DNA of 64,000 bases from Nitrosomonadales bacterium (GCA_016177795.1 JACOUM010000003.1:62001-126000); one strand, 5' to 3'; positions 1 through 9,243 are shown, numbered from the stretch's first letter. Notes: generated from the letters alone by a model not told the origin. A program made the numbers and translations.

Positions 1-1931
1 CACGTGCAGCCGGCCTGGGAACGCACTGGAGTGAACTGGCGCAAATCGGGCTGCTCACAACCGCCGAGGCGCGCCAGGTCGCGCGTCACAGCGCGCTGCT
101 GGCAACACTGCGCGTCCGTTTGCATTATCTCGCCAAGCGGCACGAAGACCGTCTGCTGTTCGATTTCCAGGCTGCGCTAGCCGCACAGTTGGGCATTGCC
201 GCATCGGCTAACCGCCGCGCCAGCGAGCATCTGATGCAGCGCTACTACCGCACCAAACTGGCGGTGCGCCAGTTCAACACCATCATGCTGCAGAACCTGC
301 ATGACTATTTATTCCGCGAAACGCCGGTGCAACGCATGCTGAACGAGCGATTCATGATGGTCGGCTCACTGCTGGAAATCCGCGACGAGCAGCTGTTCGA
401 ACACACGCCCGAGGCAATCTTCGAGCTGTTCCTGCTGATGGAGCAACATGCTGAATTGACCGACATCAGCGCGAAGTCTCTGCGCGCGCTGTGGCGCGCA
501 CAGCAGCGCATCGATGCATCTTTCCGGCGCAACCCGTTGAACCGCGCGCGCTTCATGGAAATCCTGCGCCAGCCGCAGGGGGTCCTTCACGCGCTGCGGC
601 GCATGAACCAGTACGGCATTCTCGGCCGCTACCTCCCCGCCTTCGGGCGCATCGTCGGGCAGATGCAGCATGACCTGTTCCACGTCTATACAGTGGACGC
701 GCATATCCTGATGGTGGTGCGCAACCTGCGCCGCTTCGCCGCCCCGGAACATGCAGGGGAAATTCCGCTGTGCAGCAAATTGATGAACGAATTCGCCCGC
801 CCGGAAGTGCTGTATATCGCCGGATTATTCCACGACATTGCCAAGGGGCGCAGCGGCGACCATTCGCAACTGGGCAAGAAAGACGCGCGCGCATTCTGCG
901 TGCAGCATCAACTCGGCAACGCCGACACCGACCTGATCGTGTGGCTGGTCGAGCACCATCTCACCCTTTCCGCCACTGCGCAAAAGCAGGACTTGTCCGA
1001 TCCGGAAGTGATCGCCGCCTTTGCCGATAAAATAAAAAATGACCGCTACCTTGTCGCGCTGTATCTGTTGACCGTCGCAGACATACGCGGCACCAACCCG
1101 GAAATATGGAATGCCTGGAAAGCCAAGCTGATGGAAGACCTGTTCTGGCAGACGCGCCGCTACCTGAGCGACGGCAGGGTGGCTGACCGGCTCGGGGAAA
1201 TCCGCGGCGCAGCGGCCGATGCGCTCAACCTTTATGCGCTGCCGCCCGATTCCTACCAGCTGTTATGGGCGCAGCTCGATGACAGCTATTTTCTGGATCA
1301 CGACCCGCAGGAAATCGCCTGGCATACGCGCCTGCTGGCGTTCAAGGTCAATGCTGACACGCCCATTGTAAAAGCGCGCCTGAGCCGCGCCGGCGAAGGC
1401 TTGCAGGTGATGGTGTATTGCCCGGACCAGCGCGCCCTGTTTGCGCGCATCTGTAATTTTTTTGCGCGCATGAATTACACCATTGCCGAGGCCAAGATCC
1501 ACACCACACAGCACGGCTACGCGCTGGACAGTTTCCAGATCATGGAGGCCGCGCATGGCGGCACAGCCTACCGCGACATCATGACCTACATTGAATTCGA
1601 GCTGGCGCAGCAGATTGCGCAAGCCAAACCGGTTGTGCTGGCCACATCAAGGCGCGTCAGCCGGCAACTCAAATACTTCCCGATCAACACCGAGACCGAG
1701 ATCAAGCCGGACAAAAAGGGAATGTATGTGCTGTCGCTGGTTGCCGGAGACCGTCCCGGTCTGCTGGCGCACATCGCACTTGTTCTGGACAGGCACAACA
1801 TCCGCCTGCACCGCGCCAAGATCAACACACTGGGCAGCCGCGCCGAGGATGTATTCTGGATCAGCGGCACAGCGCTTGCGCAGCCTGAACAGACAAAAGC
1901 GCTGCTCAGCGCCCTTGCCAGTTGCTGTTAG
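1..1931 (+). CDS. glnD: [protein-PII] uridylyltransferase / uridylyl-removing enzyme, 5' truncated by window edge
   Basis: Bifunctional nitrogen sensor that adds UMP to PII proteins when glutamine is low and removes it when glutamine is high. The reading frame is open from base 3, so only the C-terminal ~640 residues are present and the N-terminal nucleotidyltransferase domain lies outside. Visible parts are a linker resembling EDRLLFDFQ, an HD phosphohydrolase domain with HDIAKGRSGDHS encoded near base 831 (uridylyl-removing site), and two C-terminal ACT domains, roughly bases 1390-1620 and 1710-1920, that bind glutamine. The stop is followed after 17 bases by the 3' end of the convergent slyD. 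Family assignment is secure. Confidence 0.96.
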   Translation, partial: RAAGLGTHWSELAQIGLLTTAEARQVARHSALLATLRVRLHYLAKRHEDRLLFDFQAALAAQLGIAASANRRASEHLMQRYYRTKLAVRQFNTIMLQNLHDYLFRETPVQRMLNERFMMVGSLLEIRDEQLFEHTPEAIFELFLLMEQHAELTDISAKSLRALWRAQQRIDASFRRNPLNRARFMEILRQPQGVLHALRRMNQYGILGRYLPAFGRIVGQMQHDLFHVYTVDAHILMVVRNLRRFAAPEHAGEIPLCSKLMNEFARPEVLYIAGLFHDIAKGRSGDHSQLGKKDARAFCVQHQLGNADTDLIVWLVEHHLTLSATAQKQDLSDPEVIAAFADKIKNDRYLVALYLLTVADIRGTNPEIWNAWKAKLMEDLFWQTRRYLSDGRVADRLGEIRGAAADALNLYALPPDSYQLLWAQLDDSYFLDHDPQEIAWHTRLLAFKVNADTPIVKARLSRAGEGLQVMVYCPDQRALFARICNFFARMNYTIAEAKIHTTQHGYALDSFQIMEAAHGGTAYRDIMTYIEFELAQQIAQAKPVVLATSRRVSRQLKYFPINTETEIKPDKKGMYVLSLVAGDRPGLLAHIALVLDRHNIRLHRAKINTLGSRAEDVFWISGTALAQPEQTKALLSALASCC

Positions 1932-1948
1932 CAGACTGCGCAGAAAAT

Positions 1949-2437
1949 TCAGTGCAGGTGCCCGCCCTCGCCATCATGCACATGTCCATGCGCCAGTTCT
2001 TCCGCGGTGGCCGGGCGCACACCCGTCACCGTGCAATTGAAGGTAAGTGTCTTGCCTGCCAATGGATGATTGCCATCCACGGTCACTTCGTCGTCGTCCA
2101 CTTCCACTACGGTGTAGAGCAGATAATCCTCATCATCGGCGCTCTCCGGCCCGCCCTCAAATTGCATACCGGCTTCAATTTCCTGCGGAAACGCGCTGCG
2201 CGGCTCAACCATCACCAGCGTGTGGTCATATTCGCCAAAAGCGTCATCGGGTTGCATGGTAACGCGGCATTGGTCACCCACCGCCTTGCCGTGCAGTTCC
2301 TCCTCAACCAGCGGAAAAATGCCGTCGTAGCCGCCGTGCAGATAGCTGACCGGCTCCTCGACTTTCTCCAGCAACTCGCCTTCAGCATCAAATAATTCAT
2401 AGCGCAACGAAACAACGGTATCTTTGGCGATTTTCAT
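1949..2437 (-). CDS. slyD: FKBP-type peptidyl-prolyl cis-trans isomerase, SlyD type
   Basis: 162-residue cytosolic prolyl isomerase and chaperone. The FKBP fold is interrupted by an insert-in-flap chaperone domain (about residues 70-125), the SlyD/FkpB layout. The tail is His-rich (HGHVHDGEGGHLH), which in SlyD-family proteins binds Ni(II) or other metals; it is shorter than the E. coli tail. The start codon overlaps the bcp stop in an ATGA arrangement, so the two genes are probably translationally coupled and form a two-gene operon with bcp first. Confidence 0.92.
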   Translation of the reverse strand: MKIAKDTVVSLRYELFDAEGELLEKVEEPVSYLHGGYDGIFPLVEEELHGKAVGDQCRVTMQPDDAFGEYDHTLVMVEPRSAFPQEIEAGMQFEGGPESADDEDYLLYTVVEVDDDEVTVDGNHPLAGKTLTFNCTVTGVRPATAEELAHGHVHDGEGGHLH

Positions 2438-2913
2438 TTCAGCCCCTTTATCAGATTAAAAATTTCCTGCGCATGGCCATGAGCATGAACGCCGTACATA
2501 ACGTGACACAGCTTGCCCCGTTTGTCGATGATGAAAGTTGAGCGCTGAACAATATGCTTCTTGTGCCCATCCACTTCTTTCTCGATCATCACGCCATAGC
2601 GCTTGCAGACGCGCGCATCCGGGTCGGAAAGGAGCAGCACCGACAGACCATGCTTGTCGCGGAACGACGCATGACTCAGGCAATCATCGCGGCTGATGCC
2701 GATCACGACGGTATCGAGCTTCGCGAAAGCATCGTCGAGCTCGGTAAATTCAGTGGCCTCAAGAGTGCAGCCCGGTGTGCCATCTTTCGGATAGAAATAC
2801 AACACAACATTTTTCTTGTTCTGCAGCGCGGCAAGCACAAAAGTCCTCATGTCGGCATCCGGTAATTCAAAATGCGGTGCTTCCATTCCAATCGTTAACT
2901 GCACAGACTGCAT
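2434..2913 (-). CDS. bcp: thioredoxin-dependent peroxiredoxin (Bcp/PrxQ family)
   Basis: Thiol peroxidase that reduces H2O2 and organic hydroperoxides. I place the start at 2913, seven codons into the longest frame, because a GGGGGA ribosome site precedes that ATG; the product is 159 residues. The peroxidatic cysteine is in the DGTPGCT motif (Cys49). The usual Bcp resolving cysteine five residues later is absent (the sequence is CTLEAT), so another cysteine, in DDCLSH or ARVCKR, or a 1-Cys mechanism with an external reductant, must serve. First gene of a pair with slyD. Confidence 0.94.
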   Translation of the reverse strand: MQSVQLTIGMEAPHFELPDADMRTFVLAALQNKKNVVLYFYPKDGTPGCTLEATEFTELDDAFAKLDTVVIGISRDDCLSHASFRDKHGLSVLLLSDPDARVCKRYGVMIEKEVDGHKKHIVQRSTFIIDKRGKLCHVMYGVHAHGHAQEIFNLIKGLK

Positions 2914-3052
2914 AAAACATCCCCCTTGCACGGTATTCTAAACATTTTTTAGCCGGGTTATAAAAAATTTTGCCCATGACCGGACAGCACATGGGGCGGC
3001 TATAATCTATTGCAAAAGATAATCACCCATCCGAAATGCCGGGGAGCAGATC

Positions 3053-3544
3053 ATGAACAACGACACGCCGCAACACACCAGGCTGGACGGCATCGCCGAC
3101 TATACCGCCGCGCTTGATACATTGTGCAAGCTGGCGCGGCACAATTTGCTGTTGTTCGAGAAAAATTACGATGGTCTGGGGTTTAACAGCGAAGCACGCT
3201 ATGAGACATTGCACCGCTTTCTGCTTGCCAACCCCGCCAACCGCCTGCTGGTGCTGACGCATGATACGCGCTATTTGTCCACACTGTGCCCGCGCATGAT
3301 GATGTTGCTGCGCCAGTTCGGCGGCAGCATGTTCATTCATCAGACGCTCGCCAGCCTCAGTCATGTCACCGAACCATTTGCCATTGCCGACGATGCGCAT
3401 TATGTGCGCCGCTTTCATTTCGATGATCCGCGCGGCATTCTGGCACAGCACGACCCGGAAAATGCGCGCGCCCTGAAATCGCGTTTCATGGAAATGTGGT
3501 CGGCTTCCCGCCCGGCGGTATCTGCCACAAAACTGGGGTTATAG
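3053..3544 (+). CDS. conserved hypothetical protein (DUF7931-like)
   Basis: 163 residues, soluble, with no signal peptide or membrane segment. It has a conserved core around NRLLVLTHDTRY and a C-terminal part with HYVRRFHFDDPRG, reminiscent of a proteobacterial family of unknown function in which one half of a phospholipase-D-like fold has been proposed; I see no HKD motif. A GGGGAG ribosome site precedes the ATG. It is divergent from bcp and probably transcribed alone. Function is not assigned. Confidence 0.75.
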   Translation: MNNDTPQHTRLDGIADYTAALDTLCKLARHNLLLFEKNYDGLGFNSEARYETLHRFLLANPANRLLVLTHDTRYLSTLCPRMMMLLRQFGGSMFIHQTLASLSHVTEPFAIADDAHYVRRFHFDDPRGILAQHDPENARALKSRFMEMWSASRPAVSATKLGL

Positions 3545-3582
3545 CCATATCCGCCAACAAAAAAATAGTTGCAAAATCACTG

Positions 3583-3608
3583 GATTTTCTATAGGCCGGT
3601 GCTAGAAT
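3583..3608 (+). promoter_or_regulatory. probable sigma-70 promoter with extended -10
   Basis: TGGATT at 3583 is spaced 16-17 bases from TAGAAT at 3603-3608, and the -10 is preceded by TG (TGCTAGAAT, the extended -10 form). It lies about 78 bases upstream of the repeat lipoprotein gene and downstream of the previous stop, so it most likely drives that gene alone. Confidence 0.55.
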
Positions 3609-3685
3609 GCGCCGCCTCCCATTCCGGACCTATCCGGAATCAGGCAACTGTCTGTATTTATTAAACAAACACTCGAGGAACTAAA

Positions 3686-3940
3686 ATGAAACGCTCTGCC
3701 CTTGTTGCTGCCCTGCTGGCCCTTGCCTTGACTGCTTGCGGCGAAAAACCTGCCGAAGCTCCTGCTGCCGAAGCTCCTGCTGCTGAAGCTCCTGCTGTTG
3801 AAGCTCCTGCTGTTGAAGCTCCTGCTGTTGAAGCTCCTGCTGCTGAAGCTCCTGCTGCTGAAGCTCCTGCTGCTGAAGCTCCTGCTGCTGAAGCTCCTGC
3901 TGCTGAAGCTCCTGCTGCTGAAGCTCCTGCTGCAAAGTAA
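3686..3940 (+). CDS. small lipoprotein with AEAPA pentapeptide repeats
   Basis: 84 residues. The signal peptide ends in a lipobox LTAC (Cys18), so it should be a lipid-anchored envelope protein. After GEKP the whole mature chain is twelve copies of EAPA(A/V), giving an extended Ala-Pro-Glu rod that could span the periplasm or act as a spacer. No globular domain follows. The gene has its own promoter and a strong terminator, so it is monocistronic. Low-complexity proteins of this kind are common next to a lipobox in betaproteobacteria, but their role is unknown. Confidence 0.8.
   Translation: MKRSALVAALLALALTACGEKPAEAPAAEAPAAEAPAVEAPAVEAPAVEAPAAEAPAAEAPAAEAPAAEAPAAEAPAAEAPAAK
3755..3934 (+). 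repeat. 12 tandem 15-bp repeats (GAAGCTCCTGCTGCT)
   Basis: Twelve in-frame, almost identical 15-bp units encode the EAPA(A/V) repeats. Three central units have GTT in place of GCT (Val for Ala). Near identity at the DNA level suggests recent slippage expansion, so copy number may differ between strains. Confidence 0.95.
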
Positions 3941-3965
3941 GCAACCCACGCTTCACGTAACAAGT

Positions 3966-3994
3966 AAAAAGGCCGGCTTGCGCCGGCCTTTTTA
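3966..3994 (+). terminator. rho-independent terminator (possibly bidirectional)
   Basis: Perfect 7-bp GC stem GGCCGGC / GCCGGCC with a TTGC loop, followed by six T residues and preceded by five A residues. It ends the lipoprotein transcript. The A run means it could also stop transcription coming from the histidine kinase gene on the other strand. Confidence 0.92.
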
Positions 3995-4050
3995 TTGCCG
4001 GTTTCCCGACGGCAAACTTATTGCGTAAGGTTCTGAATGCAGCAGCGGTT

Positions 4051-6045
4051 TCAGGCACTCATTTCCAGCAGATATATGATCAGCGATCTGAGTTTGGCCG
4101 GCCTGACAGGCTTGTGCAACAGATGATGTCCGCTTACGCTGGCCAGCTTCAGAATGGCCTGGCTGGTATCCCCGCTGATCAGAACACAGGGAATTTGCCT
4201 GCCATAATGCTGGCGCACCATTGCGACAATATCGATGCCGCTTTCGTTATTCCCCAATTGGTAATCGCTGATAATGAAATCCCAGGCTTCTCCATCTCGC
4301 AAGAATTGCCTCACCTGTGCCAAAGATGCTGCCGTGCTGACAATACAGCCCCACGAAGCGAGGATGCTGGCTGTGCTTGACAGCACCATGGGATCATCGT
4401 CAACGACCAGCAATCTCTTGCCGGTCAGCAACGATTCCTCCAACCCTTGACCCGGGCCGGACATAGTCTGGGCTGCGGAAGACGATTTGCCCGGGCGCCG
4501 CCGGGCGAGCGGGACTTCAAGGGCGAATATGGAACCTTTGCCAAGCGCGGAGCGCAACTCGATGCGATGCCCGAGTAATTTCACCAGGCGATCTACAATC
4601 GCCAATCCCAAACCCAGCCCCTTGTTATTATCTGTCCGCTGCTGGGACACCTGGAAAAACTCACGGAATATATTGTCCTGATCGGTCTTGGAAATACCCA
4701 CCCCATTGTCGCGCACCTCAATACGCAACAAATTCCCGCGACGCCGGCACGCAACCATGACACAGCCATTAGGGTAGGTATAACGTATCGCATTGCCTAC
4801 CAGATTCATCAAAATACGCTCCAGAAGCTGTGGATCGCTGCTGATATATTCGGCACATGGTCGAACAATCAGGCGAATATTCTTGATTCCGGCCAGCATT
4901 TGATAATCCGCCGCAACGCGATCCAGCATGACGCTTGCAGCGCAGGTTTGCAGTTGCGGAACGATCGTTCCCGCATCCAGCTTGGAAATATCGAGCAAAG
5001 CATTCAGCAGCGTGGAAAGCGCTTCGACGGACTGCTCCACCCGTCCGACCAGGTGTTGCTGTTCAGCGCCGGATACCTTGTGCTGCAATTCGGCGATATA
5101 TAAACCCAGGGCATGCAGCGGCTGGCGCAAATCGTGGCTGGCCACTGCCAGAAAGTGGCTCTTATCCTGGCTGGCACGTTCCGCCGCCTCCTTTTTCTTG
5201 CGCAAAGCCAGTGTTGCTTCATCTATGCGGGACTGCAACCCGGCACGCTCTTTCTGCAGATTTTCGGTCGTTTCATTCAACCCCTGCGCCAAAGTGGCCA
5301 GTTCGCGCACACGCGTTGACAGGGAAACACGTGTATCAAGCTTGCCCTTGCCTATCTCCTGCACGGCGTTACTAAGTTTGCGGATCGGGTTAGTGATGCT
5401 GCGGCTGGCGAGAAATACCAGATAACAGGCGAGTGCCAGAAACAGGGTGGTTGCGAGCAACGTCGTCCAGAGCAATCGTGCTTTGAGCCCTTCATGACGA
5501 AGTTTGCTGATTTCCACAATAACTGCGCCAACTGGTTTTACCATTGTATCCGCGCCGCCATCATCCAATGCAACTTGTGCGGGAATAACCGGATGATAAA
5601 GCCACAGGCTGTGCGCGCTGCTGTTTGCTGGTGGCGGCAAGATAATCGCTTGATCCATTTGCTCAACAGCTGCCGATGGCAGCTGATTGACACGTTCATT
5701 TGTGGCCAGGATCTTGCCGATGATTTCGCCCTTCAAGTGATCGGAGAACTCGCCCGCGCTGACCAATATCCTGTTGTCTGCATTCAGAATAACAGTTTTG
5801 TGCACATCCGTTTGGCTCAGTGAACTGTTGGCAATGCTTTGCAAAAATTCCAGATTATTTGAAAACACACCATATTCGCTGCTCGCGGCAAGCTGGTGTG
5901 CTATCAACTCTCCCTGTTCCAGCAAATCCACATCCATTTCCGCAAAACGGTCATGCAGGAAATAAGATTCCATGCTGACAGCCATAATGAGCAGCGGGAC
6001 AAATGTTAACCAGGCGACCTGCTGGCGAATACTGTACTGTTTCAC
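4051..6045 (-). CDS. membrane hybrid histidine kinase with C-terminal receiver
   Basis: 664 residues. An N-terminal membrane helix (about 11-28), a periplasmic sensor region (about 30-185), a second helix (about 190-214), and a HAMP linker with RSITNPIRKL are followed by HisKA with phospho-acceptor His304 in SHDLRQP. The HATPase_c domain has LMNLVGNAIRYT, RDNGVGIS and GLGLGLAIV. The C-terminal receiver (about 544-660) has the DDD acidic triad and likely phospho-Asp594 in FIISDYQLG. No DNA-binding output is encoded nearby, so the partner is elsewhere. Its start overlaps the upstream binding-protein gene by 4 bases, which strongly couples the two. Confidence 0.93.
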   Translation of the reverse strand: MKQYSIRQQVAWLTFVPLLIMAVSMESYFLHDRFAEMDVDLLEQGELIAHQLAASSEYGVFSNNLEFLQSIANSSLSQTDVHKTVILNADNRILVSAGEFSDHLKGEIIGKILATNERVNQLPSAAVEQMDQAIILPPPANSSAHSLWLYHPVIPAQVALDDGGADTMVKPVGAVIVEISKLRHEGLKARLLWTTLLATTLFLALACYLVFLASRSITNPIRKLSNAVQEIGKGKLDTRVSLSTRVRELATLAQGLNETTENLQKERAGLQSRIDEATLALRKKKEAAERASQDKSHFLAVASHDLRQPLHALGLYIAELQHKVSGAEQQHLVGRVEQSVEALSTLLNALLDISKLDAGTIVPQLQTCAASVMLDRVAADYQMLAGIKNIRLIVRPCAEYISSDPQLLERILMNLVGNAIRYTYPNGCVMVACRRRGNLLRIEVRDNGVGISKTDQDNIFREFFQVSQQRTDNNKGLGLGLAIVDRLVKLLGHRIELRSALGKGSIFALEVPLARRRPGKSSSAAQTMSGPGQGLEESLLTGKRLLVVDDDPMVLSSTASILASWGCIVSTAASLAQVRQFLRDGEAWDFIISDYQLGNNESGIDIVAMVRQHYGRQIPCVLISGDTSQAILKLASVSGHHLLHKPVRPAKLRSLIIYLLEMSA

Positions 6046-6965
6046 TGCCCGCCCCCCCCTGCTTTTTTCATGCGCTGACGTATTGCATCGGGCGAGGCCA
6101 TCTCAATCCCTAATGAACGCGCAACCTGATTGTTTATGCCGATGCTGAACGACTCAGGGTATTGCGGTCCGGGTAATTGCCTGCTGCTTGCAAATGAAAT
6201 GATTGCTTTGGCAACCTGCTCGGCAAGCTGTTCAGGCGTGGAATAAATGGCACAAAGCGCACCGGCATTCACATAAGCCTGTGAGACACCGACCAGCGGA
6301 ACCCTTTGCCTATAGCTGGTCAGCAGAATGTTGCGCACGTTACTGCTGCTGTAAATTTCGCTGTCTGGAATGACGAGCAGCACATCGCTGCTGTTCAGAA
6401 TGTTTTCCAGAGCAGCAAACAGGGTTTTGGCCGAGCTGACCGACTTGGCATTGAGCGACATTCCCTGCGGCAAACGGGGAAGAACGATGGGGGTATCCGG
6501 TGAATACAACACGCCGACTACACTGTGCCCTGGCAGAGCCGCCTGGATAAAATTCAGCTGCCGCTCCCAGGGCTGATCGAGGTAAATCGCTGACACCGCA
6601 TTGGATGAACGCAGGGATGAATATTTTTCGCGCAGCATTTCGTAACTGGCTCTGGGGATCATTGTGCTCAGCAGCGGCGCATCAAAATCAGTAATGGCAA
6701 GTTCCATCGCTTTCATACCGACGGCAACAATCAGGTCGATCTTCGCGCCGCCATTGGATCGGGATACTGCATCAGCCTGTGTCTCAATAACAGTGACGTC
6801 GGCGCTATTTTCGGCAAGCGCCTTGTCGAGTGCGGCTGAGAATTGCTGGTAAGGCGGCGCACTGCCGCTCATAACCAGGCGTACATTCAGTGCTTCTGCC
6901 TGAACCGGATTTGTCAGCAGCATGATCGCACTTGCTGTCAACAATATGGCGAGTTGGCGGAACAC
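6042..6965 (-). CDS. periplasmic ABC-type substrate-binding protein (ABC_sub_bind family), no transporter nearby
   Basis: 307 residues with a signal peptide (cleavage likely after VQA). The fold resembles the LuxP/TrpX-like binding proteins: LIVAVGMKAMELAI, VGVLYSPDTP, SSDVLLVIPDSE and VPLVGVSQAYVNAGALCAIY follow the order of that family. No permease or ATPase gene is adjacent. Instead the gene lies between a TonB-dependent receptor and a hybrid histidine kinase (4-base overlap with the latter), so it probably presents a ligand to the kinase sensor domain rather than feeding a transporter. The ligand is unknown. Confidence 0.85.
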   Translation of the reverse strand: MFRQLAILLTASAIMLLTNPVQAEALNVRLVMSGSAPPYQQFSAALDKALAENSADVTVIETQADAVSRSNGGAKIDLIVAVGMKAMELAITDFDAPLLSTMIPRASYEMLREKYSSLRSSNAVSAIYLDQPWERQLNFIQAALPGHSVVGVLYSPDTPIVLPRLPQGMSLNAKSVSSAKTLFAALENILNSSDVLLVIPDSEIYSSSNVRNILLTSYRQRVPLVGVSQAYVNAGALCAIYSTPEQLAEQVAKAIISFASSRQLPGPQYPESFSIGINNQVARSLGIEMASPDAIRQRMKKAGGGGQ

Positions 6966-6976
6966 GGCGGCCGGCC

Positions 6977-9067
6977 TCAGAACTCCAACGCCGCGGTGAG
7001 ATAGACGCGCCGCTTGTGTCTGGTCTGTGAGCTGTAGTCGAAATAATGGTCGCTCAGCGCGTTTTGCACCACCAGCGCGATTTCGCCGTTGCCTGATCCT
7101 TTTTCCCTGCTTCGCCTTGAGCCAAAGCGTTGCGCCAGCCGCAAATCAAGATAGCGCGTCAATGGTTGCAGGGTTCCCGCATCCAGGGAACGAACCGGAT
7201 CTATATGGTAAAAACCCGCTCCCAGTTGCGTCCCGCCGGAAAAATCATGCGAGAACAACAGGCTGCCGCTATTCAGCGGTACGGTCTGGGCGTATTTGTA
7301 TGCATAACTTGTCAGCGACGCATTGAGCGCAGTATTCAGCGCAGCATTGATCGCCGCCGGGTATCCCGCATATGCATAACTCGAAGCACGCGACGGGGTT
7401 GCGCCGGCAATCTGATGCGAATAATTCACGGTCAGTTTGCTGTGCGCCCCGAGCCTGTAATTGAGCGTGCCTTCCAGCCCGCTGTGATAGGCATTGAAAT
7501 CACTCTTGAAGCTTTTCGGGGTAACCACTGAAGTGGGGTAAATGGCGGGATCATAAACAGGGTCTACCCAGATGATATCGCTGATCTGGTCGTGAAATAT
7601 CCTGACGTCAAGGGTTGAGCCGGCGTCATCCAGTTGCCCGATATAGCCGATTTCCCGGGAAATCGCTTTTTCCGGATTCAGCCCGCCAGCCGCCGAAATA
7701 TTGTGCCATTTCCATGGCGCGGCTAATGGGACTGATTGATTCCCCAGTTCCTCGATCATTTCAGGGTTGCGGTAGGCGACTGAAACACTGGCGCGCAGCG
7801 TATCCAGCGGAGTCAGGTGATAGTTATATGAAATACGCGGCGAAACGCGGGTCTGCCCCAGCGCATTTTTCTCCGCCATCGCCCCGATATTGACAAGGTT
7901 TGCCGGCGTGATGCGCCACTCGTCGTGCCCAAACAAGCGATACTCACGCCATGTTGGCGAATAGCGCAAAATGTTCGGTGCGGTTGCCGAGTCCTGCCGC
8001 GCGCCCGCTCCCCATACAACACGATTATCAGGAGACGTCCTCAGCGTATGCTGCATCTCGAAATCGTGACGGTGAATGACGGCATTATCGGAAAACAGGT
8101 AACTCCCCGGAGCTTTTGCACCGTAGGCAGGGACACTGTATCGCTCGTCTTTGGTATTCCTGCCGATGTGGTAGTAATTGAGCTGAAAATCACTGGCTAC
8201 ATCGAGAGTGCGCAGCCAGGTAATCTGTTCAAAATCGGCGTTGACCTTTTGGTCGCGTACGGGTGCATGAAAATTCGGCACCTGATCTCCAAGCATCCGT
8301 GAGGAATCGCTATAACCGAGCTGAATATCAAGACTGTCGTTGCCAGTCGGGCGATAGTTGATTCTGGTATTGATCAATTGCGTGCGACTGTTGTCGTTCA
8401 GCGGGATAGAAGCGACATTGGGCAAGGGATCAAAGCCGCTGTCGCCACGCGAAGCCAGTGTCACCCGGTAATCCCATTTCTCTCCCGCTCCGCCAAAACG
8501 AGCCGAAACGTCCGAGATACCTGCATCACCCCTGTTGACGGACACCTGCGCCTTTGGGACGCCGGGAGCCTGGTGCGTGAGAATGTTGATCACCCCCTGC
8601 ACAGAGTTCGAACCGTGTGAAGCTGCCGATGGACCGCGCACCACCTCGATCCGTTCTATATCTCCGATATCCAGCGGGAGCTCCGCCCAATCCACCCGCC
8701 CGAATATCGGCAGATAAATCGAACGGCCATCGACCAGCACCTGCATTCTGCGCGCATGTTCGTCAGTAATGCCGCGGTATGACACGATGGGCGTGTGCCC
8801 GTCGGCATATCCCACATACATCGAAGGCACCAGCCTGAACAAATCGGCAATATTGCGGGCACCGGAAGCCACAATCATGCCGCGGTCAATCACCGTCATC
8901 GCATTGGGCGTTTCCGAAATCGGCTGCGACAAACGCGAAGCACTGAGTACGATCGGAAATTCCTGCAGGTAATCCTGCTCGCTGGGATAGCCGGCAGCCC
9001 AGGCGCTTCCACAGGCCATGCCAATCAATAAAATGGATGCAGACAGCCAACTCTGTAGCTGCTTCAT
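6977..9067 (-). CDS. TonB-dependent outer membrane receptor
   Basis: About 696 residues from the ATG at 9067, chosen over a longer frame because a GGGGAGA ribosome site precedes it and the signal peptide (ending AWAA) begins there. FPIVLSASR just after the signal may be the TonB box. The plug domain follows with IERIEVVRGPSA and GVINILT, then a 22-strand-type barrel ending in an aromatic residue (AALEF). The plug resembles the colicin I/vitamin B12 receptor group, so the ligand could be a siderophore, cobalamin or another chelate. It is the first gene of the unit with the binding protein and the kinase (10-base gap). Confidence 0.93.
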   Translation of the reverse strand: MKQLQSWLSASILLIGMACGSAWAAGYPSEQDYLQEFPIVLSASRLSQPISETPNAMTVIDRGMIVASGARNIADLFRLVPSMYVGYADGHTPIVSYRGITDEHARRMQVLVDGRSIYLPIFGRVDWAELPLDIGDIERIEVVRGPSAASHGSNSVQGVINILTHQAPGVPKAQVSVNRGDAGISDVSARFGGAGEKWDYRVTLASRGDSGFDPLPNVASIPLNDNSRTQLINTRINYRPTGNDSLDIQLGYSDSSRMLGDQVPNFHAPVRDQKVNADFEQITWLRTLDVASDFQLNYYHIGRNTKDERYSVPAYGAKAPGSYLFSDNAVIHRHDFEMQHTLRTSPDNRVVWGAGARQDSATAPNILRYSPTWREYRLFGHDEWRITPANLVNIGAMAEKNALGQTRVSPRISYNYHLTPLDTLRASVSVAYRNPEMIEELGNQSVPLAAPWKWHNISAAGGLNPEKAISREIGYIGQLDDAGSTLDVRIFHDQISDIIWVDPVYDPAIYPTSVVTPKSFKSDFNAYHSGLEGTLNYRLGAHSKLTVNYSHQIAGATPSRASSYAYAGYPAAINAALNTALNASLTSYAYKYAQTVPLNSGSLLFSHDFSGGTQLGAGFYHIDPVRSLDAGTLQPLTRYLDLRLAQRFGSRRSREKGSGNGEIALVVQNALSDHYFDYSSQTRHKRRVYLTAALEF

Positions 9068-9166
9068 ATCATTATCTCTCCCCGCTGTAATGTAATTATG
9101 CAAGGCGCAAACAATTGCGCGCCTGCGCGATTATACGAGTGAACAATGAAGAATGGCGATGAGGAA

Positions 9167-9243
9167 TGGGGTGGCTGATGGGACTCGAACCCACGACAAC
9201 TGGAATCACAATCCAGGACTCTACCAACTGAGCTACAGCCACC
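9167..9243 (-). tRNA. tRNA-His (GTG)
   Basis: Cloverleaf on the minus strand with anticodon loop GATTGTGATT and T loop GGTTCGAGTC. The extra 5' G at position -1 (base 9243) pairs with discriminator C73 (base 9170), the histidine identity element. CCA is encoded (9167-9169). Confidence 0.97.

Noticed and set aside
3686-3940. CRISPR-like array
   Set aside because: Units are 15 bp with no spacers, and are in frame in a lipoprotein gene.
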